Shown here: positions 43,490-51,752 of the stretch, piece by piece
How the letters are laid out: each line of letters begins with the position of its first letter
Numbering within the stretch: the stretch's first letter is position 1
Made by a program: the position numbers and the translations under genes
Notes under the pieces: model-generated
Told to the model about the DNA's origin: nothing
Seen by the model: only the letters and a program-made list of their open reading frames with translations
The model's database searches: none
Assembly (NCBI RefSeq): GCF_002831665.1
Contig: NZ_CP025118.1
Span: 3,348,001 to 3,412,000, forward strand
Length of the DNA: 64,000 bases
Reading direction: 5' to 3'
Source: Lacinutrix sp. Bg11-31
GTDB lineage: Bacteria > Bacteroidota > Bacteroidia > Flavobacteriales > Flavobacteriaceae

Positions 43490-44730
43490 TGGGTTTAAAA
43501 AGCAATTTACATAACTTAAAAGAAAAGTATAAAGGAACAAAAATGGCTCCTGCATTTAATGCAATCCATACTTTTTTATACTTGCCAAATGAGACGACGC
43601 ATAACGGAACTCACATTAAGGCAGCCGACGATTTAAAACGTACCATGAATATTGTTATTATGGCAATGGTACCATGTTTAATCTTTGGAATGTTTAACGC
43701 AGGTTATCAGCACTATTCAGCAATAGATGCATTAGCAGGTGTTGCAAGAGAAGCTTCTTTATTTGGGAACTTTCTAACTTGGGATAACTTTGTTATTGGA
43801 GCATGGCAAGTATTGCCACTAGTAATTGTTTCTTATGGTGTTGGTTTATTAGTAGAATTTATTTTCGCAGTAATAAAAGGACACGAAGTAGAAGAAGGTT
43901 ACTTAGTAACAGGAATGTTAGTGCCATTAATTGTACCAATCGATATTCCATTATGGATGTTATCTGTTGCAGTTATTTTTGGTGTAGTAATAGGAAAAGA
44001 AGTGTTTGGTGGAACAGGAATGAATATTCTTAATCCAGCATTAACAATACGTGCCTTTTTATTCTTTGCATATCCAACTTGGATGTCTGGAGATAAAGTT
44101 TGGGTACATGGAGCAGACCCTAGAGTTCAAGACCTTGCAGCAGGAGCAACACCAGATGCATTGTCTGGAGAGACTATTTTAGGAGGTTTAGCACAAAATA
44201 ATTCTAGCATGTTAGATTCAGCTGGAGATATATGGAATGCCTTTTACGGTTTTATTCCTGGTTCAGTTGGAGAAACATCAACATTATTAATAATATTAGG
44301 AGGTTTGTTTTTAGTATTTACTAAAGTAGGAAGCTGGAGAATAATGTTATCATCTGTTGCAGGTGCCATTGTTATGGGATTAATATTTAATGGTATTGCT
44401 TCTGCAGAATGGATTTCAGAATCAAGTAAGTTTTACGGCTTAATGAGTACAGATTTTTGGATGCATTTACTTATTGGAGGTTTTGCCTTTGGTACAGTAT
44501 ATATGGCAACAGATCCTGTAACAGCATCACAAACAAACAAAGGAAAAATTATATATGGATTCTTAATAGGTATACTATCAATTATGATTCGTGTATTCAA
44601 TCCAGCCTATCCAGAAGGTGTAATGCTAGCCATTTTATTAATGAATGTCTTTGCACCAACTATCGATCATTACGTAGTACAAGGAAATGTAAAACGTAGA
44701 ATGAAACGTTTAAAAGTTAAAACAGCATAA
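43489..44730 (+). CDS. nqrB: Na+-translocating NADH:quinone reductase subunit B
   Basis: 413 residues with about ten membrane helices. It binds riboflavin and carries covalently attached FMN. The flavinylation motif is DALSGET at 223-229, with Thr229 as the likely FMN-bearing residue; the usual Ala before Thr is Glu. NPALTIRAFLFFAYP and ATDPVTASQTNKGK are family blocks. Start overlaps nqrA and it ends two bases before nqrC. ApbE at 49898 would attach the FMN. Confidence 0.96.
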   Translation: MGLKSNLHNLKEKYKGTKMAPAFNAIHTFLYLPNETTHNGTHIKAADDLKRTMNIVIMAMVPCLIFGMFNAGYQHYSAIDALAGVAREASLFGNFLTWDNFVIGAWQVLPLVIVSYGVGLLVEFIFAVIKGHEVEEGYLVTGMLVPLIVPIDIPLWMLSVAVIFGVVIGKEVFGGTGMNILNPALTIRAFLFFAYPTWMSGDKVWVHGADPRVQDLAAGATPDALSGETILGGLAQNNSSMLDSAGDIWNAFYGFIPGSVGETSTLLIILGGLFLVFTKVGSWRIMLSSVAGAIVMGLIFNGIASAEWISESSKFYGLMSTDFWMHLLIGGFAFGTVYMATDPVTASQTNKGKIIYGFLIGILSIMIRVFNPAYPEGVMLAILLMNVFAPTIDHYVVQGNVKRRMKRLKVKTA

Positions 44731-44732
44731 TT

Positions 44733-45530
44733 ATGGCAGTTAACACAGATAAAAACTCATATACTATACTCTTTGCTATTGCAATGGTAGTAGTTGTTGG
44801 ATCAGTATTAGCCTTTACAGCATCGTCTTTAAAGCCTGCGATTACGAAAAACAAAGAAATCGAAAGGCAGCAGAATATTCTCTATGCTATGGGAATTAAT
44901 GGTAACGAAGGTACTGGAGATATTACTTTTGTAGAGAAAGCTAAAGTAGCAGATGCTTTTAAAACTAATGTTTCAGAGCAAATAGTTCTAGAAGTAAAAG
45001 GCGGAAAGGTTTTAAAAGAAATGACTCGTGATGAGTTCATGAAATCTAAAGACCAAGGCGCAGGAAAAGAACCTTATTTAATAGATATTAAAAAGGAACA
45101 AACTAAAGCGAAAAACGGTGAGTCAAGATTTTTGCCTTTATTTAAAGGAACCCAAGATGGTAAAACAGTTTATGTTACTGCTGTTAGAGGAAAAGGGCTT
45201 TGGGATGCAATTTGGGGCTATGTTACTTTAGATAAAGACATGGTTGTTCAAGGCGCGTTTTTCGATCATGCTGGTGAAACTCCTGGTTTAGGAGCAAACA
45301 TTAAGCAACGTTACTTTATGGATGATTTCCAAGGTGAAAAATTATTAAATGATGCTGGTGTTTTTAAAGGAATCAAAGTAGCTAAAGGAAACAACGATCC
45401 AGTTAACAAGATAAAAGATGATAACGAAGTTGATGCTCTAGCAGGAGCAACAATTACAGGAGATGGTGTATCTGCAATGATAAAGAAAGATTTAAAATTG
45501 TATTTACCTTACTTTAAAAACTTAAAATAA
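44733..45530 (+). CDS. nqrC: Na+-translocating NADH:quinone reductase subunit C
   Basis: 265 residues. One N-terminal membrane helix (about 9-30) and a periplasmic FMN-binding domain. The FMN acceptor is Thr240 in DALAGATITGDG, a Dxx-A-GAT variant of the (S/T)GAT motif. GLWDAIWGYVTLDKD and HAGETPGLGANI are standard FMN_bind blocks. The gene sits two bases after nqrB. ApbE, encoded 3.5 kb downstream, is its modifying enzyme. Confidence 0.96.
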   Translation: MAVNTDKNSYTILFAIAMVVVVGSVLAFTASSLKPAITKNKEIERQQNILYAMGINGNEGTGDITFVEKAKVADAFKTNVSEQIVLEVKGGKVLKEMTRDEFMKSKDQGAGKEPYLIDIKKEQTKAKNGESRFLPLFKGTQDGKTVYVTAVRGKGLWDAIWGYVTLDKDMVVQGAFFDHAGETPGLGANIKQRYFMDDFQGEKLLNDAGVFKGIKVAKGNNDPVNKIKDDNEVDALAGATITGDGVSAMIKKDLKLYLPYFKNLK

Positions 45531-45531
45531 T

Positions 45532-46176
45532 ATGGGACTACTTTCAAAAAAAGACGCAAAGTTAATCACAGATCCATTAGCAGATAATAACCCAATTACT
45601 ATTCAAGTATTAGGTATTTGTTCTGCTTTAGCAATTACTGCAGAGCTTAAAGCTTCTTTAGTAATGGGAATTGCTGTATTGTTTGTATTAGGAGTTGGTA
45701 ATGTTGTAATCTCTTTAATGAGAAACATAATACCTTCAAAAATTAGAATTATTGTACAGCTAATTGTTGTTGCAGCTTTAGTAATTATTGTAGATCAAGT
45801 ACTTAAAGCTTTTGCTTACGACTTAAGTAAAACACTTTCGGTATTTATTGGCTTAATTATTACCAACTGTATTATTATGGGACGTTTTGAAGCTTTTGCT
45901 TTAGCAAACAAACCATGGCAATCGTTTTTAGATGGTATTGGTAATGCTTTAGGATATGCAGTTATTTTAGTAATTGTAGGTTTCTTTAGAGAGCTTTTAG
46001 GTTCTGGTACACTTTTCGGAATTCCTGTTTTAGGAGATCCTATCGAAATGACTGGAGTTTATGCTTTAGGTTACGAAAACAATGGTTTTATGTTAATGCC
46101 TCCAATGGCTTTAATAATTGTAGGATTAATAATCTGGGTACAACGTAGTAGAAATAAAGATTTAATCGAGGATTAA
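45532..46176 (+). CDS. nqrD: Na+-translocating NADH:quinone reductase subunit D
   Basis: 214 residues with six membrane helices. Homologue of RnfE/NqrD that with NqrE forms the membrane core carrying a [2Fe-2S] or Fe site. NPITIQVLGICSALA near the start carries the conserved Cys, and GLIITNCIIMGRFEAFA has the second. It starts one base after the nqrC stop. A 72-base gap with a 7-bp periodic repeat separates it from nqrE. Confidence 0.96.
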   Translation: MGLLSKKDAKLITDPLADNNPITIQVLGICSALAITAELKASLVMGIAVLFVLGVGNVVISLMRNIIPSKIRIIVQLIVVAALVIIVDQVLKAFAYDLSKTLSVFIGLIITNCIIMGRFEAFALANKPWQSFLDGIGNALGYAVILVIVGFFRELLGSGTLFGIPVLGDPIEMTGVYALGYENNGFMLMPPMALIIVGLIIWVQRSRNKDLIED

Positions 46177-46189
46177 GAAATAAAGTAAA

Positions 46190-46217
46190 CAGTTTTCAGT
46201 CATCAGTTGGCAGTCGC
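46190..46217. repeat. CAGTNNN x4, seven-base periodic repeat inside the nqr operon
   Basis: CAGTTTT CAGTCAT CAGTTGG CAGTCGC: four units of exactly seven bases, each starting CAGT, in the only long gap (72 bases) of an otherwise tightly packed operon. From memory, similar CAGT-rich short repeats occur elsewhere in Bacteroidota intergenic DNA. There is no hairpin potential. Confidence 0.6.
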
Positions 46218-46248
46218 TTACTCAAGACGAAACTAAAAGAATATAAAA

Positions 46249-46983
46249 ATGATAGAACATTTAGAATTATTTTTCAAGTCAATTTTTGTTGACAATATGG
46301 TGTTTGCGGTTTTCTTGGGTATGTGTTCATACTTAGCCGTTTCTAAAAAAGTTGCAACAGCAGTTGGACTTGGAGCAGCCGTAATATTTGTATTAGCGAT
46401 CACTGTACCATTAAACTGGTTGTTAGATCAATATTTATTACAACCAGGAGCATTAGCTTGGTTAGATGGGAGTTCAAACGGAGAAGGTTTCTCTGGTATG
46501 GATTTAGGTTTCCTTTCTTTCATTATGTTTATTGCAACCATTGCAACAATGGTACAATTAGTAGAGATAGTGGTAGAGAAATTCTCACCATCATTATATA
46601 ATTCACTTGGTATTTTCTTACCATTAATTGCAGTAAACTGTGCCATTTTAGGTGGTTCATTATTTATGCAGTCTCGTGAAATTGAAACGTTTGGTTTAGC
46701 AGTAAATTATGGAGTGTCTTCTGGAATTGGTTGGTTTTTAGCAATTTTAGCAATTGCAGCTATTCGAGAAAAAATTAGATATTCTAATGTGCCTGCACCT
46801 TTAAGAGGATTAGGAATTACATTTATCATTACAGGTTTAATGGGAATTGGATTTTTAAGTTTTGGTGGTATGTTAACAGGTGGAGACGAAGAAGAAGCTT
46901 CTCCAGAGCCAACAGCACAAATAGAAAAAACACAAACTGAAGACGCTAAGGTATTAGCCGAAAACACTAAAATAGCAGAATAG
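46249..46983 (+). CDS. nqrE: Na+-translocating NADH:quinone reductase subunit E
   Basis: 244 residues with six membrane helices and a longer acidic C-terminal tail ([21 protein letters not shown]) than the 200-residue family norm. [14 protein letters not shown] carries the first conserved Cys and [13 protein letters not shown] the second, which pair with those of NqrD. It follows a 72-base gap after nqrD and ends one base before nqrF. The acidic tail is the only oddity and could be a flavobacterial extension. Confidence 0.95.
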   Translation: MIEHLELFFKSIFVDNMVFAVFLGMCSYLAVSKKVATAVGLGAAVIFVLAITVPLNWLLDQYLLQPGALAWLDGSSNGEGFSGMDLGFLSFIMFIATIATMVQLVEIVVEKFSPSLYNSLGIFLPLIAVNCAILGGSLFMQSREIETFGLAVNYGVSSGIGWFLAILAIAAIREKIRYSNVPAPLRGLGITFIITGLMGIGFLSFGGMLTGGDEEEASPEPTAQIEKTQTEDAKVLAENTKIAE

Positions 46984-46984
46984 T

Positions 46985-48298
46985 ATGATTTTAGCAGCAG
47001 GAACAGGAGCAACAGTAATAACAACAGTAGTAGCGTTTTTAATTATTGCGTTAGTACTAATAAGTTTATTATTATTTGTAAAGCAAAAACTATCACCATC
47101 AGGTCCAGTAAAGATCTTAATTAATGGTGAACGTGAAATAGAAGTAGCATCTGGAGATACATTATTATCTACTTTAGGTGGTAATAAAATTTTCTTACCA
47201 TCGGCTTGTGGTGGTGGTGGAACATGTATTCAATGTGAATGTCACGTACTATCTGGAGGTGGCGAAGCATTACCTACAGAAACACCTCACTTTTCTAGAA
47301 AAGAATTAGCTCATGGCGCACGTTTATCTTGTCAGGTAAAAGTGAAACAAGACATGGAAATTACAATTCCTGAAGAAGTTTTCGGAATTAAAAAATGGGA
47401 AGCAACTGTAGTTTCAAACTATAATGTGGCCACTTTTATTAAAGAATTTGTAGTTGAAATCCCTGAAGATATGGGATATAAAGCTGGTGGGTATATTCAA
47501 ATTGAAATCCCAGAATGTGAAATAAATTACTCAGAAATGGATGTTACTGCTCACCCAGAAGATCATCCAGGTGAACCAAATAAATTTGAAGCAGATTGGG
47601 ACAAGTTTGGTTTAAGGCCATTAGTTATGAAAAATAAAGAATTGGTTGAACGTGCTTATTCTATGGCTTCTTATCCTGCAGAAGGTAGAAAAATCATGCT
47701 TAATGTACGTGTAGCAACACCTCCTTTCGATCGCGCAAAAGGCGGATGGATGGACGTTAATCCAGGTGTAGCTTCTTCATATATTTTTAACCAAAAAGTA
47801 GGAGATAAAGTAACAATTTCTGGACCTTACGGTGAATTCTTTATTAATGAGTCTGAAGCTGAAATGCTTTATGTAGGTGGTGGAGCAGGTATGGCACCAA
47901 TGCGTTCTCATTTATATGAATTGTTTAGAACATTAAAAACAGGAAGAAAAGTAACATATTGGTATGGTGGACGTTCTAAAGCAGAATTATTCTACATCCA
48001 TTACTTTAGAGCATTAGAGAAAGATTTTCAAAATTTTAAATTCTTTATCGCATTATCAGATCCTACTGAAGCAGATAACTGGCAACTTAAACAGAGTGTT
48101 GAAGATCCTAATGGCGATGGATTTACTGGGTTTATTCACCAAGTAGTAATCGATCAATATTTATCTAAGCATGAAACTCCAGAAGATATAGAACTATATT
48201 TCTGTGGACCACCATTAATGAATCAAGCGGTTCAGAAAATGGGTGAGGATTTTGGTCTTGACGATGAAAATATCCGTTTTGATGATTTTGGAGGTTAA
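46985..48298 (+). CDS. nqrF: Na+-translocating NADH:quinone reductase subunit F
   Basis: 437 residues. N-terminal membrane helix (about 11-31), then a ferredoxin domain with Cys75, Cys81, Cys84 and Cys116 ligating a [2Fe-2S] cluster ([20 protein letters not shown]). An FAD/NADH reductase domain follows with [11 protein letters not shown] and the NADH block [18 protein letters not shown] and [12 protein letters not shown]. It is the NADH-oxidising entry point of the pump and last gene of the operon. A terminator lies 50 bases downstream. Confidence 0.97.
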   Translation: MILAAGTGATVITTVVAFLIIALVLISLLLFVKQKLSPSGPVKILINGEREIEVASGDTLLSTLGGNKIFLPSACGGGGTCIQCECHVLSGGGEALPTETPHFSRKELAHGARLSCQVKVKQDMEITIPEEVFGIKKWEATVVSNYNVATFIKEFVVEIPEDMGYKAGGYIQIEIPECEINYSEMDVTAHPEDHPGEPNKFEADWDKFGLRPLVMKNKELVERAYSMASYPAEGRKIMLNVRVATPPFDRAKGGWMDVNPGVASSYIFNQKVGDKVTISGPYGEFFINESEAEMLYVGGGAGMAPMRSHLYELFRTLKTGRKVTYWYGGRSKAELFYIHYFRALEKDFQNFKFFIALSDPTEADNWQLKQSVEDPNGDGFTGFIHQVVIDQYLSKHETPEDIELYFCGPPLMNQAVQKMGEDFGLDDENIRFDDFGG

Positions 48299-48347
48299 AA
48301 TTTATTTTAAAATCTAAATCTCATTACCGAGAAACTATAATAAAATT

Positions 48348-48377
48348 AAAAACCCAATACGAAAGTGTTGGGTTTTT
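48348..48377 (+). terminator. Terminator of the nqr operon
   Basis: ACCCAATAC-GAAA-GTGTTGGGT hairpin (one G-T pair, GNRA-like loop) followed by a T-run and preceded by an A-run. It overlaps an upstream in-frame start for the DUF4846 gene, arguing for the later start at 48392. Confidence 0.9.
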
Positions 48378-48391
48378 ACGTTGGTAATATT

Positions 48392-49264
48392 ATGAAGAAA
48401 ATACTACTTATTCTTATATTACTAATTGCAGTTGTTTCTTTAGTGTTTCAATTTACACCCGTAAAAGAAACTGTGAATTATGTTTCTAAGTCTGTTGTTT
48501 CTAAAACAAGTCTAATTTCAAAAGATAGTTTAACTATAAGTTCTAGAGTTAAAATACCTAAAGGTTACAAGCGTGTAAAATATCCAAAAGGGTCATTTCA
48601 GGAATATTTACGTAACTATAGTTTAAAGCCATTTGGCAATAAGATTATTAATTATGATAATAGCGAGTATTACTGGCAACAAGGCCATATTGGGATATTA
48701 GATATTCTAGTACCTAAAAACGGATTACAGCAATGTGCTGATGCTTTAATTAGAATAAGAAGCGAATACCTTTGGGATACTAATAGAAAGAGTGAGATAG
48801 GCTTTAATTTCACCTCAGGACATTATTGTTCTTGGAAGAAATATGCCGAAGGTTATAGACCAAATATTAAAGGCAATAAAGTAACGTTTAGCAAAACAGC
48901 TTCAGCGAATGCTTCAAAAGAGAACTTCTATAAATACCTTAACCTTATTTATATGTATTCAGGTACTTTATCCTTGTCTCAAGAGTTAAAAGCAATCACT
49001 TCTGTTAAAGACTTAGAAATTGGAGATATGCTTATAAAAGGCGGAAGTCCAGGTCATATTGTTATGCTTGGAGATGCAGTTGTAAACGAAAAAAGAGAAA
49101 AGCTATTTCTATTATTTCAAGGTAATACTCCTGCCCAAAGTGTTCATTTAGTAAAAAATTTAGAAGACAGTGAAATTTCACCTTGGTACAATTTAAAAAT
49201 GAATGCTTTAATTCCAGTATCTAACTACACGTTTTACTATTCTAAATTTGCTAGGTTTAAATAA
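48392..49264 (+). CDS. DUF4846 family protein
   Basis: 290 residues from ATG 48392, giving a signal or anchor helix (KKILLILILLIAVVSLVF). The remainder matches the DUF4846 group: VPKNGLQQCADALIRIRSEYLW, GFNFTSGHYCSWKKYAEGYRP and DLEIGDMLIKGGSPGHIVMLGDAVVN. Conserved His and Asp residues in the last block hint at an enzyme, but no activity is established. It is exported or anchored to the membrane and follows the nqr terminator, so it is probably a separate unit. Confidence 0.8.
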   Translation: MKKILLILILLIAVVSLVFQFTPVKETVNYVSKSVVSKTSLISKDSLTISSRVKIPKGYKRVKYPKGSFQEYLRNYSLKPFGNKIINYDNSEYYWQQGHIGILDILVPKNGLQQCADALIRIRSEYLWDTNRKSEIGFNFTSGHYCSWKKYAEGYRPNIKGNKVTFSKTASANASKENFYKYLNLIYMYSGTLSLSQELKAITSVKDLEIGDMLIKGGSPGHIVMLGDAVVNEKREKLFLLFQGNTPAQSVHLVKNLEDSEISPWYNLKMNALIPVSNYTFYYSKFARFK

Positions 49265-49272
49265 CTTCTTCA

Positions 49273-49293
49273 ATTTCGTACTTGATACGGAAT
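49273..49293. repeat. Palindromic repeat ATTTCGTA-N5-TACGGAAT
   Basis: An 8-bp inverted repeat with one mismatch and a 5-nt loop, just after the DUF4846 stop. From memory this ATTCCGTA..TACGGAAT element is common in flavobacterial intergenic DNA. Confidence 0.5.
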
Positions 49294-49344
49294 CCACTTT
49301 CTATTAATAATGCTTTATTGTACTTTTGTTCTTTAATTAATTAG

Positions 49345-49388
49345 ATTCCACTTATGTGGGAAATAAAAAAAGTTTACCGCTTTCGCGG
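49345..49388. repeat. Two further small hairpins before the conserved small protein
   Basis: TTCCAC (49346-49351) pairs with GTGGGAA (49356-49362) with a one-base bulge, and CCGC-TTTC-GCGG is at 49377-49388. The first resembles the hairpin upstream of thyA (13221-13238). They fill the leader of the gene at 49397. Confidence 0.45.
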
Positions 49389-49396
49389 AAAGTACC

Positions 49397-49774
49397 ATGA
49401 GTAAACCTTTAACACCACAAGAACTTCACAACCTTGCTATGAACCATGTTGGTAAAGACCTCGAAAAACGAGGTTTCGAGTTTATTGCAATAAATAGTAA
49501 ACTTAAAAAGCACCCTCAATTTGTTTGTATGGATACTAATAAAAAACATTTTTTCGTAATTGTTAAAGCAGTACTATTACCAGATAATGCTAATAATTAC
49601 GATGTGGTTTGGATGGAGTCTTTTAAAGAACATGCTCGCGAACATGATGCTAAAGTATTATACGCAGGAGTTGGTTTAGGTAACCCAAATGGAGAATCGT
49701 TGCCAATTTTTTTAGACGAAGAATATTTAATCGAATACAATGGCATTCAAGTTTTAGAGACTAATTTTAATTAA
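49397..49774 (+). CDS. Conserved small protein of the nqr-apbE neighbourhood
   Basis: 125 residues, soluble. MSKPLTPQELHNLAMNHVGKDLEKRGFEF is helical, then mixed strands (HFFVIVKAVLL, VLYAGVGLG, YLIEYNGIQVLE). From memory it is often labelled NqrF-like in flavobacterial annotations, but it has none of the Cys, FAD or NADH motifs of NqrF, so that label is wrong. The strand-helix order near FEFIAINS...HFFVIVKA recalls restriction-endonuclease-like folds, without the acidic residues needed for catalysis. Function unknown. Confidence 0.7.
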   Translation: MSKPLTPQELHNLAMNHVGKDLEKRGFEFIAINSKLKKHPQFVCMDTNKKHFFVIVKAVLLPDNANNYDVVWMESFKEHAREHDAKVLYAGVGLGNPNGESLPIFLDEEYLIEYNGIQVLETNFN

Positions 49775-49785
49775 GAATAAAATCA

Positions 49786-49884
49786 AGATTGCATCGTCAT
49801 TGCGAGACGCTTTTTGCGACGCAGCAATCTTTTAAATAACACAAAAATCATGAGATCGCCACGTCCTTTGTTCTCGCAACGACG
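49786..49884. repeat. Palindromic CGTCATTGCGAG-type repeat element upstream of apbE
   Basis: CGTCATTGCGAG (49795-49806) and CTCGCAACGACG (49873-49884) form a 12-base inverted repeat with one mismatch. Inside, AGATTGC (49786-49792) pairs with GCAATCT (49824-49830). From memory this matches the CGTCATTGCGAG..AGCAATCT element widespread in Bacteroidota and other bacteria. It overlaps an in-frame extension of the apbE gene. Confidence 0.7.
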
Positions 49885-49897
49885 TACTCTTTTTTAT

Positions 49898-50878
49898 ATG
49901 AAGAAAACTATAATTCTACTATTCTTTATCATTTCACTTGTTTCATGTAAGCAAGAGTTTAAAAACATTAAAGTTTCAGGACCTGTTTTTGGAACATTTT
50001 ATGATGTTACTTTTGCTTCACAAAACAATGAAAACCACCAGAAGCAGTTTGATAGTCTCTTTTTTATCATCAATAAATCGATGTCTAATTATCAGGTGAA
50101 TTCGGATATTTCAAAGTTAAACAGAAATGAAACTGTAGGTATCGATGCTCACTTTATTAAAGTATTTAAAGCATCAAAGAAACTATATAGAGAAACAGAA
50201 GGTGTTTTCGACCCTACCATTGGTAAGTTTGTTAATGCTTGGGATTTTGGATCTGAGAAACCTAAAGCAAAACTAGATAGCTTAAAAATTGATAGTTTAA
50301 AACAATATGTTGGTTTTAATAAAGTAGGATTAGTAGATAGTACCATAAAAAAAACAAGTGGTGCTTTTATCGATTTTAATGCTATTGCTAAAGGTTACGC
50401 AGTAGATGTTATTGGAGAATTTTTAGAATCTAAAGCTATCAAAAATTACATGGTTAATATTGGTGGTGAATTAAGAACAAAAGGCATAAACATCGATAAG
50501 TTAAGTCCTTGGACTGTTGGTATTGAAAACCCTAATTTCGATGATACTCAAAGTACAAATACCATTTTAGAGCTTAAAGACAAAGCAATGGCAACATCAG
50601 GAACGTATAGAAAATTTAAAGTAGACGAAAATGGTAATCGTTATGCTCATATTATCAATACTAAAACGGGTTACCCAAGTAAAACAAATATATTGAGCGT
50701 TTCGGTAATTGCAGATACGTGTATGTTTGCAGATGGCTATGCAACAGCTTTACAAGCCATGGGAATTGAAGATGCTAAAACTTTTTTAGTTAAACATCCA
50801 GAATTGAAAGCGTATATTATATACGAAAATGGTGAGCAGGAATTTGAAGTTTTAGATGTTAATGGGTTTAAAGAATAA
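49898..50878 (+). CDS. apbE: FAD:protein FMN transferase
   Basis: 326 residues from ATG 49898. An earlier in-frame start (49814) would encode 28 residues read straight from the palindromic repeat, so it is rejected. A lipoprotein signal ends VSC. Conserved blocks MSNYQVNSDISKLNR, DPTIGKFVNAWDFG, DFNAIAKGYAVDVIG, YMVNIGGELRTKG and MATSGTYRKF match ApbE. The enzyme attaches FMN from FAD to Thr in NqrB and NqrC, so its place near nqr makes sense. Located at the periplasmic side of the inner membrane. Confidence 0.95.
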   Translation: MKKTIILLFFIISLVSCKQEFKNIKVSGPVFGTFYDVTFASQNNENHQKQFDSLFFIINKSMSNYQVNSDISKLNRNETVGIDAHFIKVFKASKKLYRETEGVFDPTIGKFVNAWDFGSEKPKAKLDSLKIDSLKQYVGFNKVGLVDSTIKKTSGAFIDFNAIAKGYAVDVIGEFLESKAIKNYMVNIGGELRTKGINIDKLSPWTVGIENPNFDDTQSTNTILELKDKAMATSGTYRKFKVDENGNRYAHIINTKTGYPSKTNILSVSVIADTCMFADGYATALQAMGIEDAKTFLVKHPELKAYIIYENGEQEFEVLDVNGFKE

Positions 50879-50895
50879 TTAAATTAGAAAATAAA

Positions 50896-51705
50896 TTGAA
50901 CAACAAAACTAAATACTCAATACTTACCGCAATAGTAATAATAGCAACATTATTAGCTAAAGAATATTTAATTAATGAAGAGCAAGAAAAAGTTGTAGCA
51001 GGAGGAACTATAGTAAAAGAAGACACCAACGAATACTTCTTGCCAACAAGCACAACAGGACAAATAGTGCATCATGATGGTTATAGTTTAAGTTACAGCG
51101 AACCACACGAACAAGCAGAGTGGGTTGCTTACGAACTTAAAAAGTCTCATTTAAGTAGTACCAATTTTAAACGACCTTACTTTGAAATTGATAATGCTGT
51201 AAAAACAACAGCTGCACATTGGCGAAACTATAAAAAATCTGGTTACGATCGTGGACATTTATGTCCAGCAGGAGATAGGAAATATAGCCAAGAAGCACAC
51301 GACGAAACGTTTTTAACATCGAATATTTCACCACAAAAACACGATTTTAATGCAGGTGTTTGGAATCGTTTAGAGCAAAAAACGCGCTATTGGGCAAGTA
51401 AATACGATGGTGTTTTTGTAGTTTCTGGTGGTGTTTTAAAAGGTGATATGAAAACCATAGGAGGCGAAAAAGTCTCTGTCCCAAATCGATTTTATAAAGT
51501 AATTATCGATAATAATTCTGGAGACACCAAAATGCTTGCTTTTTTAATGGATCACGAAGCGTCTAGCGAACCTTTATATAAATTTGTAGTATCTGTAGAT
51601 GAAGTAGAAGAGCTAACAGGAATCGATTTCTTTTCAGAATTAGAAGACCAAAAGGAAAATAGATTAGAGGCTTCTAGTAGTTATAAGAATTGGAGTTTTA
51701 ATTAA
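50896..51705 (+). CDS. DNA/RNA non-specific endonuclease (NUC1 family) with membrane anchor
   Basis: 269 residues from TTG 50896; no ATG occurs between the upstream in-frame stop and this codon, and only TTG includes the anchor helix (YSILTAIVIIATLLAKEYL). The nuclease core shows YDRGHLCPAGDRKY with His121 as general base in DRGH, and NISPQKHDFNAGVWNRLE with the Mg2+-binding Asn. It degrades DNA and RNA nonspecifically and, given the anchor, should act outside the cytoplasm, perhaps to feed on extracellular nucleic acid. It starts 17 bases after apbE and may be cotranscribed. Confidence 0.9.
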   Translation: MNNKTKYSILTAIVIIATLLAKEYLINEEQEKVVAGGTIVKEDTNEYFLPTSTTGQIVHHDGYSLSYSEPHEQAEWVAYELKKSHLSSTNFKRPYFEIDNAVKTTAAHWRNYKKSGYDRGHLCPAGDRKYSQEAHDETFLTSNISPQKHDFNAGVWNRLEQKTRYWASKYDGVFVVSGGVLKGDMKTIGGEKVSVPNRFYKVIIDNNSGDTKMLAFLMDHEASSEPLYKFVVSVDEVEELTGIDFFSELEDQKENRLEASSSYKNWSFN

Positions 51706-51752
51706 TAAAATATCTTTCATTCCTTGAAAAAGTGAATCTCATCAAATAAATA

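Noticed and set aside
46707..47024. Leftward 105-residue frame across the nqrE-nqrF boundary
   Set aside because: Antisense to two certain genes, with low-complexity leucine and proline content.
49397..49774. NADH-quinone reductase subunit F identity for the small protein
   Set aside because: It has no ferredoxin Cys, FAD or NADH motifs; the true nqrF is at 46985.
49814..49897. An apbE start 28 residues earlier
   Set aside because: The extra residues are read from the palindromic CGTCATTGCGAG repeat, and the lipoprotein signal begins at 49898.
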